Source of the DNA: Heterobilharzia americana
Taxonomy: Eukaryota; Platyhelminthes; Trematoda; Strigeidida; Schistosomatidae
Length of the DNA: 64,000 nucleotides
Assembly (NCBI GenBank): GCA_944470555.2
Contig: OX104128.1
Span: 44,313,920-44,377,919, forward strand
Direction of reading: 5' to 3'
Position numbers and translations under genes: made by a program. Shown here in pieces: positions 40,680 to 52,589 of this stretch (the first letter of the stretch is position 1; each line of letters begins with the position of its first letter). A model generated the notes under the pieces. The model did no database searches. It saw only the letters and a list, made by a program, of their open reading frames with translations, and was not told the origin of the DNA.

Positions 40680-43440
40680 GACTACCAAGTTTTGTCACAG
40701 GACATAAACTGGAAGACACGAGAGTGATAAGTAAAAAGGAACTAGTTGAAGAGAAAAACATGTATAACGCAATACGTTGTATGAATACAGATAGACAGAC
40801 AGACACACAAAACCAACGTAGGACCTCGTACAGAAATGCATCAGTTCAAATTGCACACTTCGCAGTAGCATACAAACAAGTGGGTAGAAATAGTCATATA
40901 AAAGTAGACAAAGGTGTATGGGAGGGGATAGAATTTTAAAACCAAGGTGGGTGAAAATGTTCAGACGTTCGGAGTAGTTAATACGTTTCACTGGAACTAC
41001 GCAGTCTACACCTCCCCATATGGCTCAGATCAACAGTCAGGAACTTTATGCACTAGTCCCATTCCCTTTGCTTAAACTAGGAGTTGCAGATCAGTCCTGG
41101 AGCATCACCTTACACTTGACAGCTGAGAAATACATACCAAGTACACTCAGATTTCTGATCAGCACGTTCAGAAGACATTGCATTTTGTCAGCAACTTCAC
41201 ATAGCAGGACAACATGCCCTTCAAAGAGAGATCAACACCTGTGAAGTCAGATGTATCAAAGGTTATGTGCAATAGTACATCTCTTACGAAATCGAAAAGA
41301 AACGGTGACAGTAGACATTGATGTGGGACACCACTGGTTGTCGTCAATTCAGATGAAAATCTCAATAAGCTTTTACGCGGCTGTGAGTTCAAGTAGAGAG
41401 CTTTGATTAGCGTTACGTATTTGCTCGATAACTCAAATAATATCACAATAGAGCAGAATAGCATATCCAAATCAAGAAACATGGTAAGTGACGGTAGCCG
41501 GTAAGTATGCCTGCACTCCATAACCTGTCAAAGGGTTAAAATCTGATCAATGCATGTCTGAAATCTGCTTGCTTTTCCCGACCTCCAGTTGGACGTGAGG
41601 TAACTGCAGACCCAAGAATCTTGGAAACGATGTCGAAGTGATTTCCCCATAGCTGTCACAAAAAGACTTGTTTCTCTTCCAATAAACTGATATGATCAAT
41701 GAAGTTGATCAGTTTGACGGAACTACCTCTGATCCCCTTACACCACCTGGTATATCTGTGGCTCTAATCAGGAATTTTCTATCTCTATACGTAAAACCTT
41801 TTGGTGGCAAACCATCAGGTAATGCTGCTTTGCATCGTTTTAGGTTTCAAACAGTCTTCTCATCTCCCAGTAGACGTGTGATACCGAGATCTTTCTGAGT
41901 TCCACTTAGGTTCCGGCTAGATATTGGGCAACTGAAGCTACAATGTAGGCCAGTTGAATTGTGCTTCAAAGCGTTCCGCTGAAGGCTGACTAGCAAAACT
42001 AACGCAAACCTCGCACAGCAGTTCATCAGATCAAGTTGGTACACTTCAAAGTAGTACACAAAGAACAGGTGGATGGAATAGGATTGATACCAAAGCTGTA
42101 GTTGCCTGTCGTAGGAAGTTACAAGGGTATATATCACCCTTTTTTGGTGATGGTTTTACTTACCATTACCTTCTTGTCAGTATCCCTCATAATCCTAAAT
42201 AATTGCCGGATATTACCCAATGTTGCTGCCTTCTCTATCTCTCTCACAAACTTTCACCGTCCACCACTGCTCGTGACCACTGCAAAGACTGTTAGTCAAT
42301 TTACCTTCAAGCTGATTACGCTTTTCATTGCGACCAGAGCGGGCCGAAATTGGTTTCCTGACATCAATCAATACGGATGATGTTATGGAAATCCAATATT
42401 TTTTGCTAATCTTCACATGTAGATAACCAACTGTCTTCATCGCTGTTTCTACAGTAGACTGAATACCAAGGCAGGCTTCATCAGGATGAAGACTGTTGTC
42501 ACGTTCGGATAAGTGGTTAGCTTTCTCCTCCCTGAATACTTAATCGACGTCCTCATCTTCCAATAAAGTATAGTCAGGATTCCTTGTTGTCTGTTTCTTA
42601 TGACCATTAGGGTCCAAGCCTATATGCACCCGTACTAAAAAATGATAGGAGTCCAAACAGATAATCCACAAAGAGCAGTAGTCTCCCACCAATCTCCAAC
42701 AATGATCTATAGTAAAATGTTCTGTGTCCATCATTGGTTTGATTTTGGAAGAGACCAGGTGAGGTGGTGTCCCTCCTTATATCTGAAGTTATTGCTGGCC
42801 AGAAACAAGTGAGTCAGGACGAAATTGCAACAGACGATCACCGTCGTTAGTTCACCGGCATAAGGGTTCTGTAATTTGATGTCAGATGCATTTCCAATAA
42901 TTAATTCAGTTTTCCTACTTGAGCGTTGAAGTCACCACATTTCAGACGTTTTGCTTTCAGTACCAAGGCTGATAGCTTCTCATAGAACTCATTCTTTACA
43001 CCAACCGAACTGCAGTCAGTGGGTGCTTAGAAAAAGATTATGAATGCACACCGACAAGTTTCACGATTCTTCCCAGTCCTAACAGATCTATTCAGTCGCA
43101 CAGGACACAGAAGACTGATATCCAATAGAGAAGTGTGCTTCATGATCGGTTACTTAATGCTGGACCTACACCAGCGAGTCCACGAGAAATAGCCACTAAA
43201 TCCCCGTAAAGTGAGTTCTGAAGATTTACTGCAAAGACTAGGTGATGAATAAACATATTCGGGTCTTGTATGTGTCTCCGAAACAGCATACATTCATGGC
43301 TTGGGATTTCAGAGTTTCAGCAAGAGATACCTGGTCCAATTCAGTAAATGGTTCGGGTGTTGACAGCTTCAATGTGAAATCGACAGTAGGGTTTTAGATT
43401 ACTATGGATGCTGTTTCAACGGCTTTGGCCGTCAGCAACG
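40680..43440 (-). mobile_element. Decayed EN/RT non-LTR retrotransposon (second family)
   Basis: Minus-strand element distinct from the RTE copies above. An endonuclease start-like LDQVSLAETLKSQAMNVCC lies near 43,300, followed by an EQWWTVK linker motif near 42,260 and RT sequence near 41,170-41,520. The 3' part (40,735-41,080) contains GACAGACAGACA and a CAACAGTCAGGAACTTT block. These are also found at 21,580-21,715 and 62,545-62,562 respectively. Many stops show that it is old. Confidence 0.7.
41168..41900 (-). pseudogene. Reverse transcriptase remnant
   Basis: The longest open piece (41,521-41,168) reads through YVTLIKALYLNS, FSSELTTTSGVPHQCLLSPF and FDTSDFTGVDL. This is the SGVRQGCPLSPF motif region of a non-LTR RT with Arg-Gln-Gly changed to Pro-His-Gln. 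The upstream piece (41,900-41,690) carries an AALPDGLPP finger motif. The Y/FADD box is not seen in frame. It would have served target-primed reverse transcription; now inactive. Confidence 0.7.
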
Positions 43441-43694
43441 GCTTCACAGGAAGAGGTTGAGGAAGTTGTAAGAGGCAAGGGAGGAGACGGAGATAAGGGG
43501 GGTATGCTGCGTTTCATTGGGTTTGTATATTACTGAGGGCTTGAGGGTGGTTGGTACTTCCCGGTCGCCCACAACATTGAAGTTGCTTCCGTGGGATAAA
43601 TGAGGGAGAAGAAAAAATAAGTTTGAAGGTATCCTGACCAACAATGGACTGGATGGTTTGAAAAAACTTGGGCACCGAGTTATTATGATTCATT

Positions 43695-43894
43695 GTATAG
43701 GACGTGTTTTTACTTGTGTAATCCCGGCATAGTATATTAGAACAAATAACAAAATAGATAAATATTTTGTATTATTCCTCAACGTTTCGATCCTGCTAGG
43801 AAGATCCTTTTCAAGAGTATGAAACTGACACTAAGCTTTCAGGTTAATATTCAAGTTTACGCCGGGACTACACAAGTAAAAATACATCCTATAC
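43695..43894. mobile_element. 200-bp element with 34-bp terminal inverted repeats
   Basis: Left arm 43,695-43,728 and right arm 43,861-43,894 pair as inverted repeats with 31 of 34 positions matching (both end GTATAGG; inner ends CCCGGC). The interior has no ORF. The AACGTTTCGATCC block inside resembles ends of Penelope-like elements, which also carry hammerhead motifs; a MITE is the alternative. No clear target-site duplication was seen. Confidence 0.6.
43777..43820 (-). ncRNA. Hammerhead-like motif inside the inverted-repeat element
   Basis: On the minus strand CTTGAAAAG, GATC, a short loop, GATC and GAAACG follow one another. GATC/GATC can form stem II and GAAA is present. The first core box has an extra T relative to CTGAAAA and lacks G8, so it is at best a degenerate minimal hammerhead of the Penelope type. 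Confidence 0.35.
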
Positions 43895-45105
43895 AAAGAA
43901 GAAAAAACAGTTATTCGTCACCTTACGGCTGATGATACACCTGCTTGAGACCTGGGAAACACAGCCTCCAGGGGGATTGTTCGTTACAAGTATGATTGTT
44001 CTAATGCCGAATACACTAAACGCATATCGCCGACACCGAAAAGTCGCAGGGTAAAATGCAGTGTGCTATTACTGAGGTCAGCCTTTTCGAACCGCATCTC
44101 ATTGGAAAAGCAGCAGGAACATGGTGTCGCTGGTTATTCGTGAGAAATGCCTCACTATCACCCTTTCCAGTCAACAAAACGCTGTAACTTAATAAAGCTG
44201 GAAGTTATGGCAGGCAGAATATTCTATCCCAAAAGTGAAGATTACCAATTCATTTCCGAAGACTTCACTATGCATTTGCCAGAACTAACCAGAGACAATG
44301 TTACCCATAACATAACACTGAGATAGGCCAACAGTCCAACAAATACAATCCATATGTAAGATATTGCTAATAGTAAACCCCAAGATGCAATAGCTACTTT
44401 CGTTCAACAACTACATCGTCCACGAACTAAGATTCTTTAAGCGGGAAGTCAAACTGTCGCATAGCATAAGCATCCAGTTAGATAACTTACTAGCGCTCAG
44501 TTCATTCATCTTTACTTCTTTCGTCATTGAGGATGCACGCAGTTAGCAGCTTTCTACGAAAAAACACTAGAGCCAGTCAGTCCCTGAAAACCTTTTAAAA
44601 TAGATGCCATATCTAAAAGCCGGTATAAATATCACCTTGAAAAACGACAAGAAGTAAAAACCAGATGAAACAGTGGATTGAGACTAACCTAGAAGCAGTA
44701 GGTATAGCATTGCATCACCTGACTCTACTTTCAGCAACACAATTAAAACCACTAAGTTCGCAAATAATCGTATCATGTCTAATAATGAAACGGAAATTTT
44801 GAAGTATGGAGGAAATTTACAACCAAGATACTCAGACATCCTGTAGAAGTGAGATGCCTGAGAAACTGTTTGTTAATATGCATTAAGGTAAGTTAAAGTA
44901 ACTAAACGTAGAACTACACTCTTTATCCAACTAACTCCCTAAAGATGTGCATAATTTCCCCAATCAAGGCACTTGTTTAGGAATTCCATCTGGTTAACCC
45001 CAGGACGGTTAGCTTGGGCCAATTTTGTCCGTCACTTAAATAAAAATTACGACACACTGTCGAACACATAAAACTACTTCGTTCATAATATAAACTCAGG
45101 ATCTC
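43895..45105. other. Non-coding DNA between the inverted-repeat element and a host exon
   Basis: No further exon of the neighbouring minus-strand gene could be identified here. Short exons below about 40 codons would escape notice. Confidence 0.35.
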
Positions 45106-45111
45106 ACTCAC

Positions 45112-45514
45112 CACCGTTTTTCAAATTGTTCGTGACTTCAGTATCTGACAGTGCAGACGCTTTGTCAACTGTGTCACCTCGATGTATTGAGTCATCCTCG
45201 GTCAAAACACTATCAAAAGTTCCAAAGTTATTCAGATCACAGAGGCTTGCATCCTCAACACCTGGTAAGTAAAGGAAGTTTTTTCTCTTCTTACTGTGGA
45301 ACTTACTGGAAAATTGTATGGGAGTTCGAATAACTCCAGCAGACGGCCAACGTGGGTCATTTATTTGGATTGGAGTCCTAACTATCCCCTCACTAGGGGA
45401 TCGAGGATCAACATTTAAAACCTCCGAGTGTCTTTTAGTAATATTTAAAGGAGACGGATGCTTATTGCTTTCCTTAGGCGACGGGCTGCCCCGGAAACCT
45501 AAATAATTGCCCAT
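45112..45514 (-). CDS. CDCA3-like: First exon of a CDCA3/Tome-1-like protein (partial gene)
   Basis: The frame starts at ATG 45,514 with MGNYLGF. Two tandem motifs of the form DPRxPSxGxxRTPIQ occupy residues 36-50 and 53-67, preceded by an NKH at 17-19. This arrangement is typical of the N-terminus of CDCA3 (Tome-1), an F-box-associated cell-cycle protein linked to mitotic entry and degraded late in the cycle. The exon ends at a good donor, G|GTGAGT (intron bases 45,111-45,106), in phase 1; without splicing it stops two codons later. Exon length is about 134 codons. A later exon with a KEN box would be expected further left but was not found. The frame shows no damage and is unlike the retroelement debris around it. 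Confidence 0.6.
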
Positions 45515-46412
45515 TACCAATAACTACAAAAGCCGCGCCATATTACTTGGGTTGCGGAATCCGCACTACCAAATATACAGTTGGGTAATTTAATATTCAT
45601 TCTCTGAAGATAGGATGTTAAAAAGTGGTCGATTGGTATTAGAGGACTAGTTTCCGTTCTTGAGCTTTATATGATAGGTACCCAGTGAAAGCTTTCCTGA
45701 ACTAACTTCTGATTTCTGTTGTGGAATTGAGTGAGATGAACAAGATTTTTATGATAAAAATCCATGAAGATATGGGTACATTTTCTCGCTTATTGAAGAG
45801 TTGACAAAGGATTGCTCCTTGGGTTCCATATCTACTGTTAAAAATCACCCAAGATATTGTTTCTACCCATGTTACGCAGGATGATGGGTAGGGTCTTGAC
45901 AGCAACTCGTCTACGCTGCAGGACACTAAATCGGCTTCCAGCACTCGCTTGAAACCTCTGCTTCAGAAGGCACAGCCACTCATTCGGGCATGCAGCTCAA
46001 CGGCTCCAAACTTTTTGTTGTAGAAACAACTAACACAAGTTCCTTAGGCTCTATATTCTCCTCTGTTGAATATGTTCTTGCTTGGATTGGTCGCGGTTGT
46101 TTTCTCGGCTCCGAAGAGCCTCGGTAGACGGGAATAACCAATTACTCATTGATCACCTCCCTGTGGGTGGTGCTTCCACCAGTGGTCTGTGGGATAACGG
46201 GAGAATTATCGACTACAGCCCGTCCGCACGACAGGACTTTAAGTATGCATACAAGCCCCTTTTGAAGGCATGAAGAGAAAGGGGTGGGTAAACCTAGGGA
46301 AGAGAGTACAATATTTTATATATCTCAGATGAAAATGGGCTAACGTGGATAGAAGCACATCCCAGTTGGCGCTCCAATCTCAAAGCATGACCTCTGGAGT
46401 AGTCTAGAGGGT
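45515..46412. other. Upstream region of the CDCA3-like exon and unassigned repeat-like DNA
   Basis: Immediately upstream of the exon (45,515-45,575) the sequence is relatively GC-rich, as a promoter or 5' UTR might be. From 45,700 to 46,400 it resembles dispersed repeat DNA (higher GC, no intact frame). It could include the left end of the Gypsy element that follows, but no LTR pair was found. Confidence 0.35.
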
Positions 46413-47257
46413 GTTGCTGATAAGAATGGATATAAGTAGTACATGTTGAGAGAGCGGCAGAAATCGTGCGGAATTACCAGCAATGGGCAAGAGTCCCGTC
46501 AGGAGGAACGCTAGAGACAAGACAGGCGTATGAGGAGCAAACCAAAGAAAAGGCAGAAGAGGAAATGAAGTATATCTTGCAAATGACGGTCCAAGTGCAA
46601 CGTGTACCACGTTTAGCGACTTGTGGACAGTAAACATTCCTTCCCTCATGCCTGTCTTTTGCTTCTTTCAATTGATGTTGTTGCTTCTGGACGTGAAGAA
46701 GATTCCGTGGCCTGCAGAGTTCGAGGACGGAGACATTGAGGTTTTTCTCAGGGGCTTCGAGTCTGTCGCGGAGCTGGTGGGCCTCTGGGATCCAGTAACG
46801 AAGTTGGTGGTACTTGGTACGTTGCTGAGGGGTAGAACGAAAGCAGCGTATGACCGCGTGGAACATGGAGATAGGAAGGAGACTTGGCAAGGAACGGTCG
46901 AACGACTGGAGGAGTTTGGTATTCCGGCGAACAGGCAGCTGGCGATGCAGCACTTCCGGAGAGCGAAAACTGGAATAGACGAAGGTCCACTGGTATTGGC
47001 TGTGAAGTTGACTAAACTACTTCGACGAGCACTTGCCGCGTTGGGTGGGGGGTCGCAGGGGCACTTGCTGGCTGCGCAGTTCACCGAAAGTATCTCGTAT
47101 GCCATCACCCAGCAGCCACGACCCAGTCAACGCAGCCCAACCCACGGATGTTGGTGAGATGGCCAAGATGACCAGACAGCTGATGGGTGCAGCAGTAGCA
47201 GCAACGGAGTCGCCTGAGGTAAGTAACTGGCAAAAATAAATCGAAGACCTTCAGAAA
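46413..47257 (+). repeat. 845-bp direct repeat, left copy (gag part)
   Basis: Pairs with 50,393-51,237. Contains the 5' leader and the capsid-coding part of gag but not the zinc knuckle, which lies just outside at about 47,298. Confidence 0.9.
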
Positions 47258-47345
47258 GCGGTGGTTGCACTTCGAGTGAACATCATCAGACAGGGTAAGT
47301 GCTTCGCATGCTGAAAACCTGCACACTGGCGAGGAAATTTTCCGA
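46450..47345 (+). pseudogene. Gag polyprotein remnant (left)
   Basis: An N-terminal charged stretch (ETRQAYEEQTKEKAEEE) lies near 46,500-46,560. The longest frame (46,621-47,157) reads through WPAEFEDGDIEVFLRGFE and LWDPVTKLVVLGTLLRG, typical of a Gypsy capsid. A broken CCHC knuckle at about 47,298-47,340 reads CFAC, stop, KPAHWRGNF, with the last Cys replaced by Phe. Gag packages the RNA in particles; this copy is interrupted by a stop and frame changes. Confidence 0.75.
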
Positions 47346-47379
47346 GAGGCGAAAAAGAAAATGTTTTGGACGATATAAT

Positions 47380-50290
47380 ATGAGTCCCATTTTTCCGACT
47401 AGACTAGATATTGTAAGAGCCATAGATGGAGGCGCAGTGTATGCTAGAACGAGGGAAATTGATTAGGAGATCATGCATCGAGTGGATGCACGGGCGGCAG
47501 TCTCGCTAGCAGATAAGAGTCGGTCTCAGAATATAAGACTGTCGAGATCGGGGGTCGTAAAATTAGATTTCCATTCATCGTGAACGCGCGTCTACAACGG
47601 CCAATACTGCGTGCTGATTTCGCGAGAGAAGTGGGGGCAATTATTAACGCGAGATCAGGAATAGTGTTGACCAAGTGCTGGTCAGTCACCACGCAGGAAG
47701 AAAGCGAGGTAGCAGAGATTAAGGTATCGGGAGCACCACACCCAGAAGCGCCAAGTATCATGCAGTTGGTCGAGAAGTACGACAGTGTTCACAAGTGATG
47801 GAGACCAGACCCCTACGGACACTGTGACAAGGTTCGGCGTACGAGTCAAGCAATGACAACATTTATAACACAGCGAACACTATGTCGCTTGGAAGAAGCT
47901 GGGCGCCAGGTTCAGAGAATGCCCATACAGTTCGCCAGTGCTTTTGGTGGGAAAGTCAGTTGGGAAACATAGATTGTGCGTTGATTCCCGACAGTTCAAC
48001 AGAATAACGCAGCTGAAGCCGTAGCTGTAACACTGGATCGTTTTCGGAATGCAAAAGTACTTGCAGTTCTGGACCTCTACTCAGGCTACTGGTAGCTACC
48101 AATAAAAGAAGGCGATAAAAAGGAAACGGTATTTATCGTGGACAAGAAGCAATACCAATTCAAGCGAATGCCATTCGGTCTGACAGGCACGCCGTTTATT
48201 TGGACGGTTGATGATGTTGTTGCTGAAGAGTTTGGAGAACGCAGAGATGCACGGTGATGACCTGGTGGCGTATAGTCGGAAGAAGCAGGGCATCTAGAAC
48301 ACCCGGAAGCTGTTTTAAGATTCACTGATGAATTTGGACTTCGGATCAAAAGGGAAAAATTTCAGGTAGTTAAAAAGAGTGCCACGTTGCTACGACATAA
48401 AGTTGGAAACAGTGAAATAAAACCATTACATGAAAAAATTCTGACGGTTTAAACCATTCCAGTACCGAATTCAAAGGGGAAGCTGTGATAGTTCTTGAGT
48501 AGAGCAGCATTCTACAGTCAGTTTCTCAAAGAGTTAAACGAGATGGCAGCACTTTTATATAAGCTACTTGGCAACCCAAAATTGTTATGGACGGGGGAGG
48601 CACAGAAAACGTTTGATCACATTGAGGAACTCCTGAATGGCCAGGAAATGACTTTAAAAATACTAATAGCCGGGAGGCCATTCGTCGTATCCACCGATGC
48701 AAGCGATTTTGGAATAGGTGCAGTTCTGAGACAGACTGAAGGAGTAGTGGAGTATGCCAGCCGTGTTCTGACACCTACGGAACTGAAATATTCCGCGGTT
48801 GAAAAGGAATGTCTGGCGATAGTTTGGCACTTGAGAAATGGAGATCGTACCTCCTCGGTCAGCTATTCCATGCTGAAACTGACCACAAACCCCTAAAGAC
48901 AGCGGGACACCCCAGAGGAAAATTATTGCGTTGGATATTACGACTGCAAGAGTACGATTTCACAATCGGCCTTGTAGCAGGGAAAGAAAACTGGTTGGCA
49001 GACTTCCTGTCAAGATCAGATGAAGAAAATGAACTACCGGGGATCGCATGCGGTTTACATGCAGTGGAACGGGACCCACTAAGACTTATTCATCCTCAGG
49101 AGTCGGACCCTACACTTAAAGAAGCGATGGAAGCCATAACTCAAGGAGTGGAGACGCAGACTTCTGTGGAAAATAAAGAGCTGAGAAATTTGTTGACATA
49201 GAAAGAACGCCCACGGATGAATACTTATGGAATGCTGACGTGGCGAGAAAATGACGGGGGCCGACTGGCAGTGATTCTGAAATCTCTACGTGACAAAATG
49301 ATACAAGAATGCCACCAGTGAGCTCATACGGGTGTCTCACGGACAGCTGACCTTCTCAGACAAAGCGCATACTAGCCAGGTATGAGAGATGTTTCAAAAC
49401 ACGTCTGCTAGGTTGTCCTCATTGTCAACTGATGAAAGGTGATGGGTACGCACGACCACCGCTTCAGTCGATTCCATTAGAAGCAGTTGGTGACTTGTGG
49501 TTTGTGGACGTAATGAGGCCATTTCCGCAGACATTCAGTGGTAACCAGTACCTGTTGGTAATAGCAGAGTATGCTACACGATGAGTAGACGCTGTCGTAA
49601 TCCGGATCAAAGCGCAAAGACAGTGACTGCAGCCGGGATACGTCACACTGTCACATTTCACGGTGTGCCGAAGATGACACTGACCGACCAAAGTCCTTGT
49701 TTTGAGGGTGAAGAATTCAAATCCCGCCTGCAGCAGCTTGCTATCAAGAGGATAAGAACGACGCCGTACCACCCGCAGACTAACGGTTTGACAGAACGGA
49801 ATAACCGTACGCTTGAGAAGTGGCTAGCTTGGAAGGGAGGGAATTGGGAGACATAACTGCAGTTAATATTATCGGCTAATCGTGCCTCGGCACAAGGAAC
49901 GACCAAGAAGTCATCGTTCCAGTTAACGTATGGCAGGAAACTAGGGCCCCCGATACATACTAAGACCTGGCTTTGACAAAAGCCATGGAACATGGCTAGA
50001 TTGAGAGAGGAGCGGAAACAGGCTATCAGGAACGTGGAACAGAAGCAGAAAGCTGACGCCGAAGAATCTGAGAAAAGTTAAGGAAGTAAGTGGAAACCAT
50101 TTGAGGTTGGAGATCAGGTGAGGTGAAAAGAACGGGGATATACGTCAGAAGGTGAATATGGCAGACGGAAACTACTCCCAAAGTGGGATGGACCACGCAT
50201 CATTATCTGGACACGTGGTCCAGTTTATGCCATCAAAAAAGGGACGAAGAAGGGAGTAAAAGCCAGCCTACTTCGAAAGTGGAAGTGATG
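47380..50290 (+). pseudogene. Pol polyprotein remnant: RT, RNase H, integrase
   Basis: Order as in Ty3/Gypsy. RT blocks are RLCVDSRQFNRITQ (near 47,970), LDLYSGYW (near 48,070), FKRMPFGLTGTPF (near 48,160) and a DDLVAYS box with the first residues altered (near 48,256). RNase H follows as VVSTDASDFGIGAVL (48,681-48,726) and EYASRVLTP. Integrase has an HH-C-C finger split by a stop (near 49,310-49,430), GDLWFVDV, TDQSPCFEGEEF and PYHPQTNGLTERNNRTL (49,677-49,820). A chromodomain-less tail ends near 50,287. At least ten stops or frameshifts are visible, so it is non-functional. Confidence 0.85.
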
Positions 50291-50392
50291 GGAAAAAGAC
50301 AAAACTTTGCCTGAGCACCAGGAGGAAACAGCACCAAGATGGTCAACAGGGTTGCAAGCGCGAAATTTCGACGTGGGGCAAGCGTAGTGGGC

Positions 50393-51237
50393 GTTGCTGA
50401 TAAGAATGGATATAAGTAGTACATGTTGAGAGAGCGGCAGAAATCGTGCGGAATTACCAGCAATGGGCAAGAGTCCCGTCAGGAGGAACGCTAGAGACAA
50501 GACAGGCGTATGAGGAGCAAACCAAAGAAAAGGCAGAAGAGGAAATGAAGTATATCTTGCAAATGACGGTCCAAGTGCAACGTGTACCACGTTTAGCGAC
50601 TTGTGGACAGTAAACATTCCTTCCCTCATGCCTGTCTTTTGCTTCTTTCAATTGATGTTGTTGCTTCTGGACGTGAAGAAGATTCCGTGGCCTGCAGAGT
50701 TCGAGGACGGAGACATTGAGGTTTTTCTCAGGGGCTTCGAGTCTGTCGCGGAGCTGGTGGGCCTCTGGGATCCAGTAACGAAGTTGGTGGTACTTGGTAC
50801 GTTGCTGAGGGGTAGAACGAAAGCAGCGTATGACCGCGTGGAACATGGAGATAGGAAGGAGACTTGGCAAGGAACGGTCGAACGACTGGAGGAGTTTGGT
50901 ATTCCGGCGAACAGGCAGCTGGCGATGCAGCACTTCCGGAGAGCGAAAACTGGAATAGACGAAGGTCCACTGGTATTGGCTGTGAAGTTGACTAAACTAC
51001 TTCGACGAGCACTTGCCGCGTTGGGTGGGGGGTCGCAGGGGCACTTGCTGGCTGCGCAGTTCACCGAAAGTATCTCGTATGCCATCACCCAGCAGCCACG
51101 ACCCAGTCAACGCAGCCCAACCCACGGATGTTGGTGAGATGGCCAAGATGACCAGACAGCTGATGGGTGCAGCAGTAGCAGCAACGGAGTCGCCTGAGGT
51201 AAGTAACTGGCAAAAATAAATCGAAAACCTTCAGAAA
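50393..51237 (+). repeat. 845-bp direct repeat, right copy (gag part)
   Basis: The same gag sequence as the left copy placed directly after pol. The 178-codon frame at 50,601-51,137 is identical in translation to the left copy, and so are the overlapping frames, which implies near-identity at the DNA level. After 51,237 the sequence is unrelated to the left element's continuation. Confidence 0.9.
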
Positions 51238-51529
51238 TCTTAGGACTCGTTTTATGACAGATATATCTTCTTTCAGGTGTGCGGCAGGGGGAATTTACCC
51301 CAAGTCCTTTCGAGTCTATGCTCAATGCCATATTTTGAATTGGTATAAGTTAAATCCACCAGTACCTCAAACCCCAAACCCTGTGACCCAGCTGAGCGCT
51401 ACCATGGTAATGCGATGACGAACAGAAGCTTCAGGTAACTCACTGAGAATAGGCACGCGACAATTTTGGTTAGGGGTAATTCGAAGTCACTCATGCTGTA
51501 GGAACTGAAATTAGGCACATACTTGTCTA

Positions 51530-51975
51530 CCGTCATCACCCGTTATGAGTAGGACAGGTTTTCCCTTCTCTGTTGGTGGAATTCAGACGGGTCTTTCCAG
51601 AAGAAAGATACATATGTTGGCCCCTGTATTACCCCCAGAATCTTCAGACCGTGGGCGTGTAATGACGAATGAGAACTCAAGGCCACTGGGGTGTAATTTG
51701 TAGATGCGATGGACACCAGTAAACCAGGAGCGGAATCCCCGAACACTCCTTCGACATGTGGGCATAAGTTAAACAGAGCAGAGCTAACTATAGGTAACTG
51801 GGGTCCAATATTGGGGTAATCAATAAACCAAATGAGTAACTTCTCATATGAGCCCATCAGCTGGAGTTTATTACGAAGTACATGATCATCTATTGTGTCA
51901 AAGTTCTTTGAGAAGTCAAGTGGCCTAACATTATTGGGCTTTTTACACCCAACTGAGAGAGTTCGGCTGTTCCAG
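51530..51975 (-). pseudogene. Non-LTR reverse transcriptase fragment
   Basis: The minus strand reads RPLDFSKNFDTIDDHVLRNK around 51,860-51,925, the DFSKAFDTxDH motif of CR1/Jockey-like RTs with Ala changed to Asn. It is followed by LQLMGSYEKLLIWFIDY. Further downstream the frame breaks. It is only the palm entry of the domain and does not continue the RT at 52.6-53.5 kb. Confidence 0.55.
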
Positions 51976-52589
51976 GATGACGGTTATCTGGTGCCATGTG
52001 ACCTGTCAATTTGAAACCGGTTGCAAGAGTCACTCAAGGATGAAATTCTTGTTTAATAACGGCGAGACTGGTCGTTTACTGCTGATCTGGCCATCTTAGC
52101 GACTGCAAAGACGGGAAAAATTGACCGACGGTCTTCAGCAATCAGTCCGTCTCCAATTTTATGCTTTGGGACGACTGTCACTCTGTTGAAATCAGAAAAC
52201 ATAGTGCCTCCTGGGAACGAGCAACAGAAGAGGCCTATTTACCGAACGCGCAGTATATTCAAAAGCTCTTGAGTACGCTGTGGCAAATGCCATTAATTTC
52301 TGAAAGTTCACCGGCATTTAGGCTTACTGAAACAAATCAGGGTTTCAGTGGTTGAAATTCCCTTTACACATTAACTCCGCCGTGGTAAGATCGTTTCGCG
52401 TATGCCGATTTGTCCCTCCGGTGATGGAAATTATGACAGTTATCCCTAGACAGGGATTTTGGCATCTTACAGTTTGCACAGAAGATCGATAGGTTATTAG
52501 GGCCCTATATGCCAAGTGAAGGTTTATTTTTCATCTTTTCGCCAATGAGTGCAGCACCTGGTGATTCACTTCCAGTGCTTAACTTGTGC

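Larger units (their letters stand above)
46413..51237 (+). mobile_element. Ty3/Gypsy-like retroelement with gag-pol-gag order
   Basis: A gag unit is followed by protease-RT-RNaseH-integrase remnants and then by a second, almost identical gag unit. The outer units (46,413-47,257 and 50,393-51,237) are 845-bp direct repeats offset by exactly 3,980 bp, with one visible mismatch (47,246 versus 51,226). No conventional LTR was recognised. The units begin near TGCTGATAAG and end near CCTTCA, so they could be read as unusual long terminal repeats. A tandem insertion or unequal recombination is the alternative. Confidence 0.75.

Noticed and set aside
46474..46953. 159-codon minus-strand frames opposite gag (also 50,454-50,933)
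   Set aside because: Antisense shadows of the gag coding strand, with no domain of their own.
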